Notes under the pieces: generated by a model
Database searches by the model: none
What the model saw: the letters and a program-made list of their open reading frames with translations, nothing else
What the model was told of the DNA's origin: nothing
Source: Acrocarpospora pleiomorpha
Lineage (GTDB): Bacteria; Actinomycetota; Actinomycetes; Streptosporangiales; Streptosporangiaceae
DNA length: 64,000 nucleotides
Assembly (NCBI RefSeq): GCF_009687885.1
Contig: NZ_BLAF01000048.1
Coordinates: 1-64,000 of the forward strand
Direction of reading: 5' to 3'
Position numbers and translations under genes: made by a program
Shown: one piece after another, positions 17,802 to 25,716 of the stretch
Layout of the letters: every line of letters begins with the position of its first letter
Position numbering within the stretch: the stretch's first letter is position 1

Positions 17802-18727
17802 CAGATCACCTCCTTGAACAGGCGCGCGGGGTTGTCCACGGCGACGACCTGCATCGACGCCGGGCCGAGCACCTCGGTCGCCTCGTCGAAGCAGGCGTGC
17901 ACGGTGCCGGCGTCCACGAACGGGAAGTCGGAGCCGACCAGCAGGCGTTCGTCGCCGGTCAGGAGGGCGACAGAACCCAGCGCGTACGGCGTGGTGGCCA
18001 GCGCGAAGTCGTAGTAGAACGAGCGCATTGTCCGGTAGACGCCGTCGACCTTCGTCAGTTCCGGCAGGGGTTCGGCGATGGCCAGGCGTCCCGCCAGGAA
18101 CGGCGCGGTGCCCCCGCAATGGGAGAAGATCCAGCGGATCTGCGGGAACCTGTCCGGGACACCATTGAGCATGAGGTTGACGAGGGCGCGCGTGCTGTCG
18201 AAGACGTACTCGATCAGGGAAGGGCGCAGGTCGATCTCGGCGGCGGGGTAGTGCACGGGCAGGGTCGGGTGCACGTGCACGACGCAAGCCCGCCGGTTGA
18301 GCTCGGCCAGCAGTGGGTCGAAGGCCGGATCGCCCAGGTATCGACCGGCGTAGTTCGTCAGCAAACCGACCCCGGCGAACGCCTTGCCGGAACCGACCCG
18401 ATCCAGCTCCGCCAGCGCGTCCTCGACGGATGGGAGCGGCATCGCGACGAAAGCCAGGAACCGCCCGGGATGCTCGGCGACCGTCGCGGCCAGGTCGTCG
18501 TTGGTCTGGCGGCACAACTCCCTGGCCAGGCCGGCGTCGCCGAAGAAGAACCCCGGCGAGCCGGCCGACAGGATCGCCAGGTCGATGCCGACCCGGTCCA
18601 TCATCGCCAGCGAGTCCCGCGCCGACCATTCGGGCAGCCCGATGCCGGGCTGCGCGCCGATCCCCAGCTCGGCCAGCCGATCACGATATTTCGGAAATAT
18701 CGCGTGGTGATGGACGTCGACCTTCAT
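17801..18727 (-). CDS. Amidohydrolase-2 / ACMSD-like metal-dependent hydrolase
   Basis: A 308-aa TIM-barrel protein. The N-terminal metal motif HHHAIF, further metal-ligand His residues in VVHVHPTLP and IFSHCGG, and a late GSDFPF Asp fit the amidohydrolase_2 family, which includes non-oxidative decarboxylases and lactonases such as ACMSD and PDC hydrolase. It starts 4 bp after the DJ-1-like stop. A decarboxylase or lactonase role on a ring-opened product is inferred. Confidence 0.87.
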   Translation of the reverse strand: MKVDVHHHAIFPKYRDRLAELGIGAQPGIGLPEWSARDSLAMMDRVGIDLAILSAGSPGFFFGDAGLARELCRQTNDDLAATVAEHPGRFLAFVAMPLPSVEDALAELDRVGSGKAFAGVGLLTNYAGRYLGDPAFDPLLAELNRRACVVHVHPTLPVHYPAAEIDLRPSLIEYVFDSTRALVNLMLNGVPDRFPQIRWIFSHCGGTAPFLAGRLAIAEPLPELTKVDGVYRTMRSFYYDFALATTPYALGSVALLTGDERLLVGSDFPFVDAGTVHACFDEATEVLGPASMQVVAVDNPARLFKEVI

Positions 18728-18731
18728 ATCG

Positions 18732-19397
18732 TTAGTTTTCGAGAACCGCGTAGGCGCGGTAGTTGGCCGACCCGGGACCCGCGGCGCGGTTCTTCAGGAT
18801 CGCGGTCGCGTTGTAGGCGGGGGAGGACGCGGGCGGGTTCGCCGCCGCCGGCAGCGCGGTGCCCTTGGCCGGATCCCGCGCCAGCAGCGCGCCCTTGATC
18901 GCCGCGCAGAACTCCGGCAGGTCGTTGGGGAGCCGCGACGTGATCAGGTTGCCATCGATGACGACGGGTTCGTCCACATACCGCGCCCCAGCGTTGATCA
19001 CATCGTCCTTGATGGTGATCACACAGGTCGCGTCCCGGTCCTTGACGATGCCCGCCGTCGCCAGCAGCCACCCGGCGTGGCAGATCGCCGCGACCAGCAG
19101 CCCCTTCGCGTCGGCGTCCCGTACCAGCTTGACCATGTCCGGATTTCTGCGCAGATACTCGGGCGAGAACCCGCCCGGGATGATCACCGCGTCGACCGAG
19201 TCCAGATCGACGTCGGCCACCGTGAGATCGGCGCGGGCGGGATAGCCGAGCTTGCTGGCGTACACCTCGTCCACGGAGGGGCCGACCACCCGCACGTCCG
19301 CGCCCTCCTCGCGGAACCGGAGCACCGGATACCAGAGCTCCAGCTCCTGGTAGAGATTCTCGACGAGCACGATGACGCGTGCCTCGGTGAGCTGCAC
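18732..19397 (-). CDS. DJ-1/PfpI family protein, nucleophile Cys present
   Basis: A 221-aa class-I-glutamine-amidotransferase-fold protein. The elbow AAICHAGW carries C106 and H107 and the Glu-type partner is in the N-terminal NLYQELELWYP region. The family includes deglycases, chaperones and proteases; function here is unknown. The last 30 or so residues (PASSPAYNATAI...) extend beyond the shorter paralogue at 20452. It lies between the phosphotriesterase-like and amidohydrolase genes. Confidence 0.85.
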   Translation of the reverse strand: MQLTEARVIVLVENLYQELELWYPVLRFREEGADVRVVGPSVDEVYASKLGYPARADLTVADVDLDSVDAVIIPGGFSPEYLRRNPDMVKLVRDADAKGLLVAAICHAGWLLATAGIVKDRDATCVITIKDDVINAGARYVDEPVVIDGNLITSRLPNDLPEFCAAIKGALLARDPAKGTALPAAANPPASSPAYNATAILKNRAAGPGSANYRAYAVLEN

Positions 19398-19406
19398 TCT
19401 CGCTCC

Positions 19407-20447
19407 TCAGACCTTGATCGAAAGAATGCGGCGCGGGTTGTCGACGAGGATCGCCTGGATCTGCTCGTCGGTGACGCCCTTGCCCTTGAGCCGCGGGATG
19501 AAATGGGTGAACAGGTAACCCAGGTCGACCCGCTCGTTGGCGAGCTGCGGGTCCGACTCCGTCACGTCGGAGCGCGGGTTGTAGAACCAGCGGTCGTAGG
19601 ACAGCACGATCTGGCCGCCGAAACCATCCGCGAGCAGCCCGACCAGCGCGTTGGCCATCAGCTCGTCCAGCTCCTCGGCCGTCTCCACCCGCCACGGAAT
19701 GCCGATGTGGTCGATCTGCACGTTCGCGCCCCGGTTGAGGATCTCGCGCAGCTGATCGTCGTTGGGCTCCACGAACGCGTGCCCAATGATCACCTTCGCC
19801 GGATCGGCGCCCTCCTCCTCGAGGATGTCGAGCTGCTCGATCCCCGGGTTGGTGACCCGGTAGTCCATCGGGTCGGTGTGCGTGTTCACCGCACACCCGA
19901 CAATTCGCGACGCCCGCCCGGCCGCCCGGATCACCCGATCCTCGACCTCGTGAATGCGCCGCCCGTTCGGCCCGACCGGGCTGGGCATCGGCGTCACGCT
20001 CTCCTGCCCGGTCGCGATCTTGATAGCCCCCGCCTTGTACGGCGTCTGCTGCCAGGCGAACACCATGCCCTCGGTCAGATCCTTGACGAAGAAGTCGGTC
20101 AGCTCCGCCACGGTCTGCCGCCGCCAGTAGTACGGCACGCCCATGCGCTCCGGGAAGAACCCCGTGATCGCGATCACGTTCAGCCCGGTACGGCGCGCCA
20201 CCTCCGCCATCAACTCCGGATGCCGCCCCACCTCGGGCGGCGTCATGTCGACCAGCGTTCCGTAGCCGTGGTCGGCCATGCCCTTGCTGACCTGCCCGGC
20301 GATGAAGGCGACATTGTTCTCGTAGTCGAGCACGGTGCGGTGGTCGAGCTCGGCGCCCGGGTATCCGTAGAGCAGATGTTCGTGCGTGAGGATGATGCCG
20401 GACTTCTCCGGCGAGACGTCACCGAGAACGGTCCTGAAGACTTCCAT
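19407..20447 (-). CDS. Phosphotriesterase-family (lactonase-like) metalloenzyme
   Basis: A 346-aa binuclear-metal amidohydrolase of the Php/PLL group. THEHLL gives H22 and H24, the bridging carbamylated Lys is likely K143 in AGAIKIATG, and further metal His residues are in VNTHTDP and IIGHAFVEPNDD. Natural substrates of such proteins are usually sugar or acyl lactones and phosphoesters rather than pesticides. It sits between two DJ-1/PfpI paralogues. A lactonase step in sugar breakdown or in quenching of acyl-lactone signals is inferred. Confidence 0.9.
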   Translation of the reverse strand: MEVFRTVLGDVSPEKSGIILTHEHLLYGYPGAELDHRTVLDYENNVAFIAGQVSKGMADHGYGTLVDMTPPEVGRHPELMAEVARRTGLNVIAITGFFPERMGVPYYWRRQTVAELTDFFVKDLTEGMVFAWQQTPYKAGAIKIATGQESVTPMPSPVGPNGRRIHEVEDRVIRAAGRASRIVGCAVNTHTDPMDYRVTNPGIEQLDILEEEGADPAKVIIGHAFVEPNDDQLREILNRGANVQIDHIGIPWRVETAEELDELMANALVGLLADGFGGQIVLSYDRWFYNPRSDVTESDPQLANERVDLGYLFTHFIPRLKGKGVTDEQIQAILVDNPRRILSIKV

Positions 20448-20451
20448 GGGG

Positions 20452-20874
20452 CTACTCCTGTGTCAGCGTGCTGCGGATGGTGCCGAAGAAGGGGGCCAGG
20501 TCGTCGGTGCCATCAGCCAGGATGATCCGGTCGTTCTGGTCCGGCAGGGCGGCGTCGATCACCTCGGCTCCGTTGCCGACCGCGGCGACCAGGCCGCCCG
20601 CCGCGTGCACGGCGGAGACCAGCGCGACCTGCCCGGCCGAGGCGAGCGGGCTCTCCCCGGCGGCCACGCCGGGAGCGATGATCAGGGCGATCTGGGCGGG
20701 ATCCACGGTTTCGGTGTCGGGGATGACCGGGTAGCCGAGGATGCTTTCGGTGGCTTCGCCGACGATGTGCACGGTCGCCCCCTCCTCGCGGCTGCGCAGC
20801 ACCGGGTACCAGAAGTCGAGCTCCTGGTAGCGCGGATAGGCGAGCACGACGACCTTTCGCTGAGCCAGCGACAT
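20452..20874 (-). CDS. DJ-1/PfpI-like paralogue without catalytic Cys
   Basis: A 140-aa protein clearly homologous to the one at 18732 (QELDFWYPVLRSREEGA versus QELELWYPVLRFREEGA). At the nucleophile elbow, AAICHAG of the paralogue reads AAVGNGA, so Cys becomes G100 and His becomes N101. The C-terminal part is shorter. It is probably not a hydrolase; it may be a partner or ligand-binding form. It is 4 bp upstream of the phosphotriesterase-like gene. Confidence 0.82.
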   Translation of the reverse strand: MSLAQRKVVVLAYPRYQELDFWYPVLRSREEGATVHIVGEATESILGYPVIPDTETVDPAQIALIIAPGVAAGESPLASAGQVALVSAVHAAGGLVAAVGNGAEVIDAALPDQNDRIILADGTDDLAPFFGTIRSTLTQE

Positions 20875-20892
20875 GGACTCTCCTTGGATGGG

Positions 20893-21321
20893 TTACTTGG
20901 GTGTTAGGGCGGTTAGTCCCGCTTGCGCGCAGGCGAGGTCGACTGAGGGGGCGGCGCCACTGACGCCCAGCGCGCCGACCAGCTGCCCGTCCACGCGGAT
21001 CGGCAGGCCACCCGCCAAGATCACGATCCGGCCGCCGAGCGCGGACGTGAGTCCCCAGTCGGCAGCGCCTGGTTTGGTGACTTCGCCCCACGCGTCGGTA
21101 GGGGCATTGAACGCGGCGGCCGTGAAAGCTTTGTCGATCGCCAGTTGCAGGGCGACCGGGCTGGCGCCGTCCATCCGGCTCGCCACGATGATCTGGCCAC
21201 CGCGATCCACCACGGCGACGCCCATCGCCTTGTCCAGCCGCCGCGCCTCCGCCTCGGCCGCGGCGGCGATCCGCCGGGCCAGGTCGAGGGAAACGGTGGC
21301 TTCGGTCAGCAGGTCGGTCAT
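20893..21321 (-). CDS. HbpS/GlcG family (DUF336) protein
   Basis: A 142-aa small alpha/beta protein. MGVAVVDRGGQIIVASRMDGAS, the following IDKAFTAAAFNAPT helix and the VDGQLVGALGVSG strand are the family pattern. Members bind haem or small acids or act as aldehyde/acid-associated accessory proteins. No signal peptide is seen. It lies 14 bp after the SDR gene; its role here is unknown. Confidence 0.85.
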   Translation of the reverse strand: MTDLLTEATVSLDLARRIAAAAEAEARRLDKAMGVAVVDRGGQIIVASRMDGASPVALQLAIDKAFTAAAFNAPTDAWGEVTKPGAADWGLTSALGGRIVILAGGLPIRVDGQLVGALGVSGAAPSVDLACAQAGLTALTPK

Positions 21322-21335
21322 CGAACGCTCCGGAT

Positions 21336-22091
21336 TCAGGACGCGAGCAGGCCGCCGTCGACGACGACCGCCTGTCCGGTGAGGTAACGGGATCCGGGCG
21401 ACACCAGAAACTCGATCACCGCGGCCACATCGTCGGGTTCGCCCTGCCCCCCGAGCGGGATCCGGGCTTCCAGGGCCTGCTGGGCGCCGTCACGCCCGCC
21501 CACCCGCTGCCAGTACGGATCATTGAACGGCGTGTCGATCCACCCGGGACACACACACGTGACGGTCACCCCGTCCGGGCCGAGCGCCACCGCGAGCGAC
21601 CTGGTCAGCGCCACCAGCCCACCCTTCGAGGCGGCGTACGCGAACGACCCGCCGCCACCGCGAAACGCCGCCGTGGACCCGGTCAACACCACCCGGCCAT
21701 GCGGCGAAGCCACCAGAGCGGGCGCGGCGGCCTGCGCCATCAGGAACGGAGCGCGCAGGTTGAGCGCCATCGTGCGATCCCACTCGGCCACCGTGAAATC
21801 GGCCAGCTCCGTCTCCACCAGTAACCCGGCGCAGAACACGACCGCGTCCAGCCGCCCGTGCGCGGCCAGCGCGTCGGCGACCGCCTGGCCAGGCCCTTCC
21901 GGGGTCGACAGATCGCAGTACGACGACGTGCCCAGGCCCGGATGCTCCGCTTTGACGACCTCTTTGACGACCGCGGCGGCTCCAGCGGCGTCGATGTCGG
22001 CCACGTGCACCCCGGCGCCGGCCGCGCGCAGCCGTCTCACGGTCGCGGCTCCGATGCCGCTGGCACCGCCGGCGATCAGCACGGATGTCAC
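21336..22091 (-). CDS. Short-chain dehydrogenase/reductase (SDR)
   Basis: A 251-aa classical SDR. GGASGIGAAT is the dinucleotide loop, NLRAPFL the structural Asn, and the catalytic set is Ser in VVLTGSTAAF with Tyr and Lys in YAASKGG. I prefer the GTG start at 22091 because GGAGTG lies 3 bp upstream; an ATT at 22097 is less likely. It is the first gene of the 22091-16842 operon and its start is 14 bp from a 17-bp operator candidate. Confidence 0.9.
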   Translation of the reverse strand: MTSVLIAGGASGIGAATVRRLRAAGAGVHVADIDAAGAAAVVKEVVKAEHPGLGTSSYCDLSTPEGPGQAVADALAAHGRLDAVVFCAGLLVETELADFTVAEWDRTMALNLRAPFLMAQAAAPALVASPHGRVVLTGSTAAFRGGGGSFAYAASKGGLVALTRSLAVALGPDGVTVTCVCPGWIDTPFNDPYWQRVGGRDGAQQALEARIPLGGQGEPDDVAAVIEFLVSPGSRYLTGQAVVVDGGLLAS

Positions 22092-22104
22092 AATCACTCC
22101 AACC

Positions 22105-22121
22105 TGTCGGACTGCCTGACA
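22105..22121. promoter_or_regulatory. Candidate regulon operator, site 2
   Basis: TGTCGGACTGCCTGACA is a 17-bp imperfect inverted repeat (6 of 8 arm positions pair) 14 bp upstream of the SDR start. It fits TGTCNG-N5-CNGRCA. Confidence 0.6.
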
Positions 22122-22212
22122 TCATGACCCTGCGTCTCGGCCATTTGCAAGGGTGTTCTGCCCGTAAATGTCGCTAGTTGACACTTTCAGAGTGCTCGTC
22201 CCAGAATCAACA

Positions 22213-22229
22213 TGTCTGACAGCCAGGCA
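22213..22229. promoter_or_regulatory. Candidate regulon operator, site 3
   Basis: TGTCTGACAGCCAGGCA (6 of 8 arm positions pair) lies 62 bp upstream of the C45 acyltransferase gene in the divergent region with the SDR gene. It fits TGTCNG-N5-CNGRCA. As this operon contains the GntR gene, it would be the autoregulation site. Confidence 0.6.
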
Positions 22230-22290
22230 TCCTGGACTCCTGCCTTCAGGGCATGTCCACGGTAAGTGACCCGAGGGAGCGGCCTCTTTC

Positions 22291-23442
22291 ATGCACCGCA
22301 CGAGCGGCATCACGTTCCCCGTCGTCCGCGTCGCCGGCCCTCCCGCCGAGCGCGGCTTGCAGTACGGCACCCTGGCCCGCGACCGAATCCACCGCTCCAT
22401 CGCGGCCTACGAACGCGTCTTCCAGCACTACGCGGGCTGGGACTGGGCCACCGTACGGCGGCACGCCGCCCGCTTCACCCAGACCATCGACGACTTCGCC
22501 CCGGCCCTGATCGCCGAGATGCGCGGCATCGCCGCCGGCGCGGGCGTCGACCTGGAGGAGATCCTCGCGCTCAACACCCGCAGCGAGATCATGTTCGCCG
22601 CCGGGGACACCGGCATCCCGCACGAGTGCACGTCATTCGCGTTACTGCCGCACCGCACGACCACCGGTACGATGATCGTCGCCCAGAACTGGGACTGGCT
22701 GCTGCACGCTCAGGAGACCGCGACCGTGCTCGAAGTGACCCGCGACGACGGGCCCTCCTTCGTCACCCTGGTCGAGGCCGGGCTGCTGGCCAAGGTCGGG
22801 ATGAACGAGGCCGGGCTCGGGCTCTGCACCAACACGCTGGTCAGCGATGGGGACGAAGGGCGCATCGGCGTGCCGTACCACGTGTTGCTGCGGACCGCGC
22901 TCGACAGCGAGTCGGCGCGGGACGCGGCCGAGGTCATCGCCTCCGCCGAACGCGCGCTGTCGGCCAACTACCTGCTCGCCGACGACACCGGCTTCGCCGT
23001 CGACCTGGAAACCGCGCCGCGCCCTGACGGCGTCCGCCGCCTTTCCCCAGGAAACGGTCAGATCACGCACGCCAACCACTTCCGCGCCACGGATCTGACC
23101 GGCGAGGACCTCTACGCCAAGCGCAAGCCGCACACCCTCGACCGGCTGCGCAACATCACCAGCGGCCTCAGCTCCTCGGGCGTGCTGACCGTCGATGACA
23201 TGAAGCAGGTCCTCGCCGACCACGTCGACCACCCGTCCAGCGTCTGCCAGCACCCCAACGAGGCACTTCACCCCCGCGAGCGCACCGCCACCATCGCGGG
23301 CGTCATCATGGATGTTACGGATCGCACCATGCATCTCGCCCCGGGACGTCCCTGCGTGGCACGGTGGGAGACGGTCAAAGGCGCGGTCAGCCACCGCCAG
23401 CCCCCCCTGCTTGGCACCTTCGAAAGGAACCGTCCGGAATGA
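22291..23442 (+). CDS. C45-family autoproteolytic acyltransferase/hydrolase
   Basis: A 383-aa Ntn-hydrolase related to acyl-CoA:6-aminopenicillanate acyltransferase. The precursor would self-cleave before C113 in PHECTSFALL, freeing the N-terminal nucleophile Cys. MIVAQNWDW and the GLLAKVGMNEAGLGLCTNTL stretch match the family core. It may hydrolyse or transfer an N-acyl group from an imported compound. It overlaps the GntR gene by 4 bp (23439-23442). Confidence 0.87.
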   Translation: MHRTSGITFPVVRVAGPPAERGLQYGTLARDRIHRSIAAYERVFQHYAGWDWATVRRHAARFTQTIDDFAPALIAEMRGIAAGAGVDLEEILALNTRSEIMFAAGDTGIPHECTSFALLPHRTTTGTMIVAQNWDWLLHAQETATVLEVTRDDGPSFVTLVEAGLLAKVGMNEAGLGLCTNTLVSDGDEGRIGVPYHVLLRTALDSESARDAAEVIASAERALSANYLLADDTGFAVDLETAPRPDGVRRLSPGNGQITHANHFRATDLTGEDLYAKRKPHTLDRLRNITSGLSSSGVLTVDDMKQVLADHVDHPSSVCQHPNEALHPRERTATIAGVIMDVTDRTMHLAPGRPCVARWETVKGAVSHRQPPLLGTFERNRPE

Positions 23443-24113
23443 AGGTCGTCCCGGTCGAGCACAAGAGCGCGGCCGAACACGTGCGCTCCCAGCTCATCGA
23501 GCTCATCGAGTCACGCCACTTCGCCGTCGACGACAGGCTGCCCTCCGAGGCGGACCTGGCCGCGTCCTTCGGTGTCAGCCGCTCGGTGATCCGGGAGGCG
23601 CTGCACAGTCTCAACGCGCTCGGCCTCACGAAGTCGTACGCGGGGAAGGGCACGTTCGTGGCCGCCACCCGGGTGCAGTCCCAGCTGCTCATCGGGCGTT
23701 ACCTGCCCGCGCAGCTGAACGAGGTCCGCCGCCATCTGGAGGTTCCCGCCGCTCGGCTGGCCGCAGAGCGCCGTACCCAGGAGGACATCGACGGTCTGGC
23801 CGCCCTGGTCGAGGAGTTCGACAAGAGCGACGATCCCGCCGACCGTATCAAGATCGACGCGCTCTTCCACATCGCCATCGCCTCGGCTACCGGCAATCCG
23901 CTCTTCTCCCGCCTGGTCGAGGATCTCCGTGCCGTGCTCCAGGACCAGGCTCTGGCCGTCTCCGCCTCTCCTGGGCGTGCCGCCCAGGCGCGCGCCGAAC
24001 ATCGGGCTATCTTCGAGGCCATCCGCGACGGCGACGCCGAGATGGCCGACCTCGCCATGCGCCGCCACCTCGCCGCCGTCGTCGCGACCTCGACCAGCCT
24101 GACGGAGGGGTGA
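23439..24113 (+). CDS. GntR family regulator, FadR/FCD subfamily (candidate island regulator)
   Basis: A 224-aa regulator. The winged helix (about 10-75) includes DRLPSEADLAASFGVSRSVIREALHSLNALGL. The FCD domain follows, with candidate metal ligands in ALFHIAIASATGN and RAEHRAIFEAIRDGD. The ATG at 23439 overlaps the C45 stop (ATGA) and AAAGGA is upstream. It is encoded inside one of three operons whose promoters share a 17-bp palindromic site, so it is the best candidate to bind that site. The effector would be a sugar acid or similar. Confidence 0.88.
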   Translation: MKVVPVEHKSAAEHVRSQLIELIESRHFAVDDRLPSEADLAASFGVSRSVIREALHSLNALGLTKSYAGKGTFVAATRVQSQLLIGRYLPAQLNEVRRHLEVPAARLAAERRTQEDIDGLAALVEEFDKSDDPADRIKIDALFHIAIASATGNPLFSRLVEDLRAVLQDQALAVSASPGRAAQARAEHRAIFEAIRDGDAEMADLAMRRHLAAVVATSTSLTEG

Positions 24114-24118
24114 CGCAT

Positions 24119-24601
24119 ATGTCCTTCAGCGAGATTGATCTCACCCACCTGCGCCGCTGCCTGGAACTCGCCGCCGAGGCGATCGACGCGGGCGACGAGC
24201 CGTTCGGTTCGGTGCTGGCCGCCGCCGACGGAACCGCTCTCGCCGAGGACCGCAATCGCGATAACACGGGCAGGGATCAGACCCTGCACCCCGAATTCCA
24301 GCTCGCCCGCTGGGCCGCGGCCCACCTCACAGATGAGGAACGTGCCCTCGCGACCGTCTACACCTCGGGCGAGCACTGCCCGATGTGCTCCGCTGCGCAT
24401 GCTTGGGTCGGCCTTGGCCGCATCGTGTATGTGGCGTCTTCGGCGCAGCTGGTGGGATGGCTGGCCGAACTCGGCGTCGGTCCGGCGCCGGTCAGCGCGT
24501 TGCCGATTCAGAAGGTCGCGCCGGGTATTCGGGTGGAAGGGCCGGTTCCCGAACTCACTGAAGAGATCCATGCCTTGCACCGGCGGTATCACTCTCTTTA
24601 G
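24119..24601 (+). CDS. Nucleoside/CMP deaminase-family zinc protein
   Basis: A 160-aa cytidine-deaminase-fold protein. The zinc motifs are LHPEFQLARWA (HPE in place of the usual HAE) and EHCPMCSAAHAW (the CxxC pair). DEPFGSVL is the substrate-side motif found in guanine and tRNA-adenosine deaminase relatives. Last gene of the C45-GntR operon. In this setting it may deaminate an amino-heterocycle or amino sugar derivative (inference). It overlaps the convergent membrane-protein gene by 4 bp. Confidence 0.85.
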   Translation: MSFSEIDLTHLRRCLELAAEAIDAGDEPFGSVLAAADGTALAEDRNRDNTGRDQTLHPEFQLARWAAAHLTDEERALATVYTSGEHCPMCSAAHAWVGLGRIVYVASSAQLVGWLAELGVGPAPVSALPIQKVAPGIRVEGPVPELTEEIHALHRRYHSL

Positions 24602-24807
24602 CGCAGTTCGATCCTGTCGTCGGTGATGTGGATCGCGCGGCCGATGGGGGCGGCCAGGATCAGCAGCACGAAGCAGGTCCAGAACAGCGGCCAGTTCGTG
24701 ATGATCAATGCGATTCCGCCCGTGGTGAAGACGACGACGACCACGGTGACGAAGATCCATGAGATAGGGCGGCCGTGCGGGTCACCGCGGCGAGGCCCAT
24801 GTGTCAT
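24598..24807 (-). CDS. Small two-helix membrane protein
   Basis: A 69-aa protein from the ATG at 24807; an upstream start at 24855 is possible but adds unlikely sequence. Two hydrophobic helices (ISWIFVTVVVVVFTTGGIALII and LFWTCFVLLILAAPIG) are separated by NWP. The polar tail ends DDRIELR. Such short proteins are common in actinomycetes; function unknown. Confidence 0.6.
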   Translation of the reverse strand: MTHGPRRGDPHGRPISWIFVTVVVVVFTTGGIALIITNWPLFWTCFVLLILAAPIGRAIHITDDRIELR

Positions 24808-24866
24808 GGCTGATTCCTGCCCGGTGTGAGCTGGGGGTATCGCATGCCGTACCAAAGAATGGAACT

Positions 24867-24898
24867 CGAAGGCGCCCTCCGGGTGGGGGGCGCCTTCG
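24867..24898 (-). terminator. Terminator of the DrrAB-type operon
   Basis: CGAAGGCGCCC and GGGCGCCTTCG form an 11-bp perfect stem with a 10-nt loop, 14 bp past the permease stop. There is no U-tract. Confidence 0.7.
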
Positions 24899-24912
24899 CG
24901 TTGTGCCGGCGG

Positions 24913-25716
24913 TCAGCTGCTGACCGCCTTCTTGTAGAGGCGGGTCGCCAGCGGGATGAACACGATCAGCATGACGGCGATCCAGAGCAGTGACGCCGGG
25001 ATGGCGTGCTGGATGGGCCAGGCGTCCGAGGTCTTCATCGCTGGGCTGGTGTTGCCGAAGAGTTCGCGTGCGGCCTGGGTGAAGGTGGAGATGGGGTTCC
25101 ATTCGGCGACGACGCGGAGCGGCGTGGGCAGCTGGGAGCTGTCGAGGAAGGCGTTGGAGATGAACATCAGCGGGAGCGAGACCATGGTGGCGATGTTGTT
25201 GAAGCTTTCCGGGGTGCGCAGGGCCAGCGCGACGGTGGCGGTGAACCAGGAGAACGCGTAGGCGAACAGCAGCAGCAGCCCGAAGCCGAGGACGGCCTCC
25301 AACGGCGAGGTGTGCACCCGCCAGCCGACGATCAGTCCCATCACCGCCATGACGACCAGGCCGGCGAGGTTCATCAGCAGGTCGCTGACGGTCTGGCCGA
25401 TCAGCACCGCGGATGGGGCCATGGGCAGCGAGCGGAACCGGTCGAAGATGCCCTTCTGCAGGTCGAGGGTCAGCGTGTAGCCGGTGATCTGCGCGCCCGT
25501 GATCACGGCTTGGACGAAGATGCCGGGAAGCAGGAACTCCCGGTACGACATCCCCGGGATGTTGATGACGCTGCCGAAGACGTAGGCGAACAGCAGCACG
25601 AGCACGATCGGGAGCATGATGACGCTACCGAGCAGGTCCGGTGACCGCCTGATCTTCAGGGTGTTGCGCTTGGCGATGGTCCAGCCGTCGGTGATGGGCA
25701 TGGTGAACGCGTTCAT
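24913..25716 (-). CDS. ABC-2 type exporter permease (DrrB-like)
   Basis: A 267-aa membrane protein with six predicted helices. LDLQKGIFDRFRSLPMAPSAVL is the conserved ABC-2 cytoplasmic motif and ends with basic residues. The ATG at 25716 overlaps the ATPase stop by 4 bp. Works with the DrrA-like ATPase to export a hydrophobic compound, probably a drug or lipid-like metabolite. Confidence 0.92.
   Translation of the reverse strand: MNAFTMPITDGWTIAKRNTLKIRRSPDLLGSVIMLPIVLVLLFAYVFGSVINIPGMSYREFLLPGIFVQAVITGAQITGYTLTLDLQKGIFDRFRSLPMAPSAVLIGQTVSDLLMNLAGLVVMAVMGLIVGWRVHTSPLEAVLGFGLLLLFAYAFSWFTATVALALRTPESFNNIATMVSLPLMFISNAFLDSSQLPTPLRVVAEWNPISTFTQAARELFGNTSPAMKTSDAWPIQHAIPASLLWIAVMLIVFIPLATRLYKKAVSS

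Noticed and set aside
16842..18629. 595-codon minus-strand frame that would fuse the acetylesterase to upstream sequence
   Set aside because: The upstream part is out of frame with the amidohydrolase; the esterase starts at ATG 17801 in a TGATG overlap.
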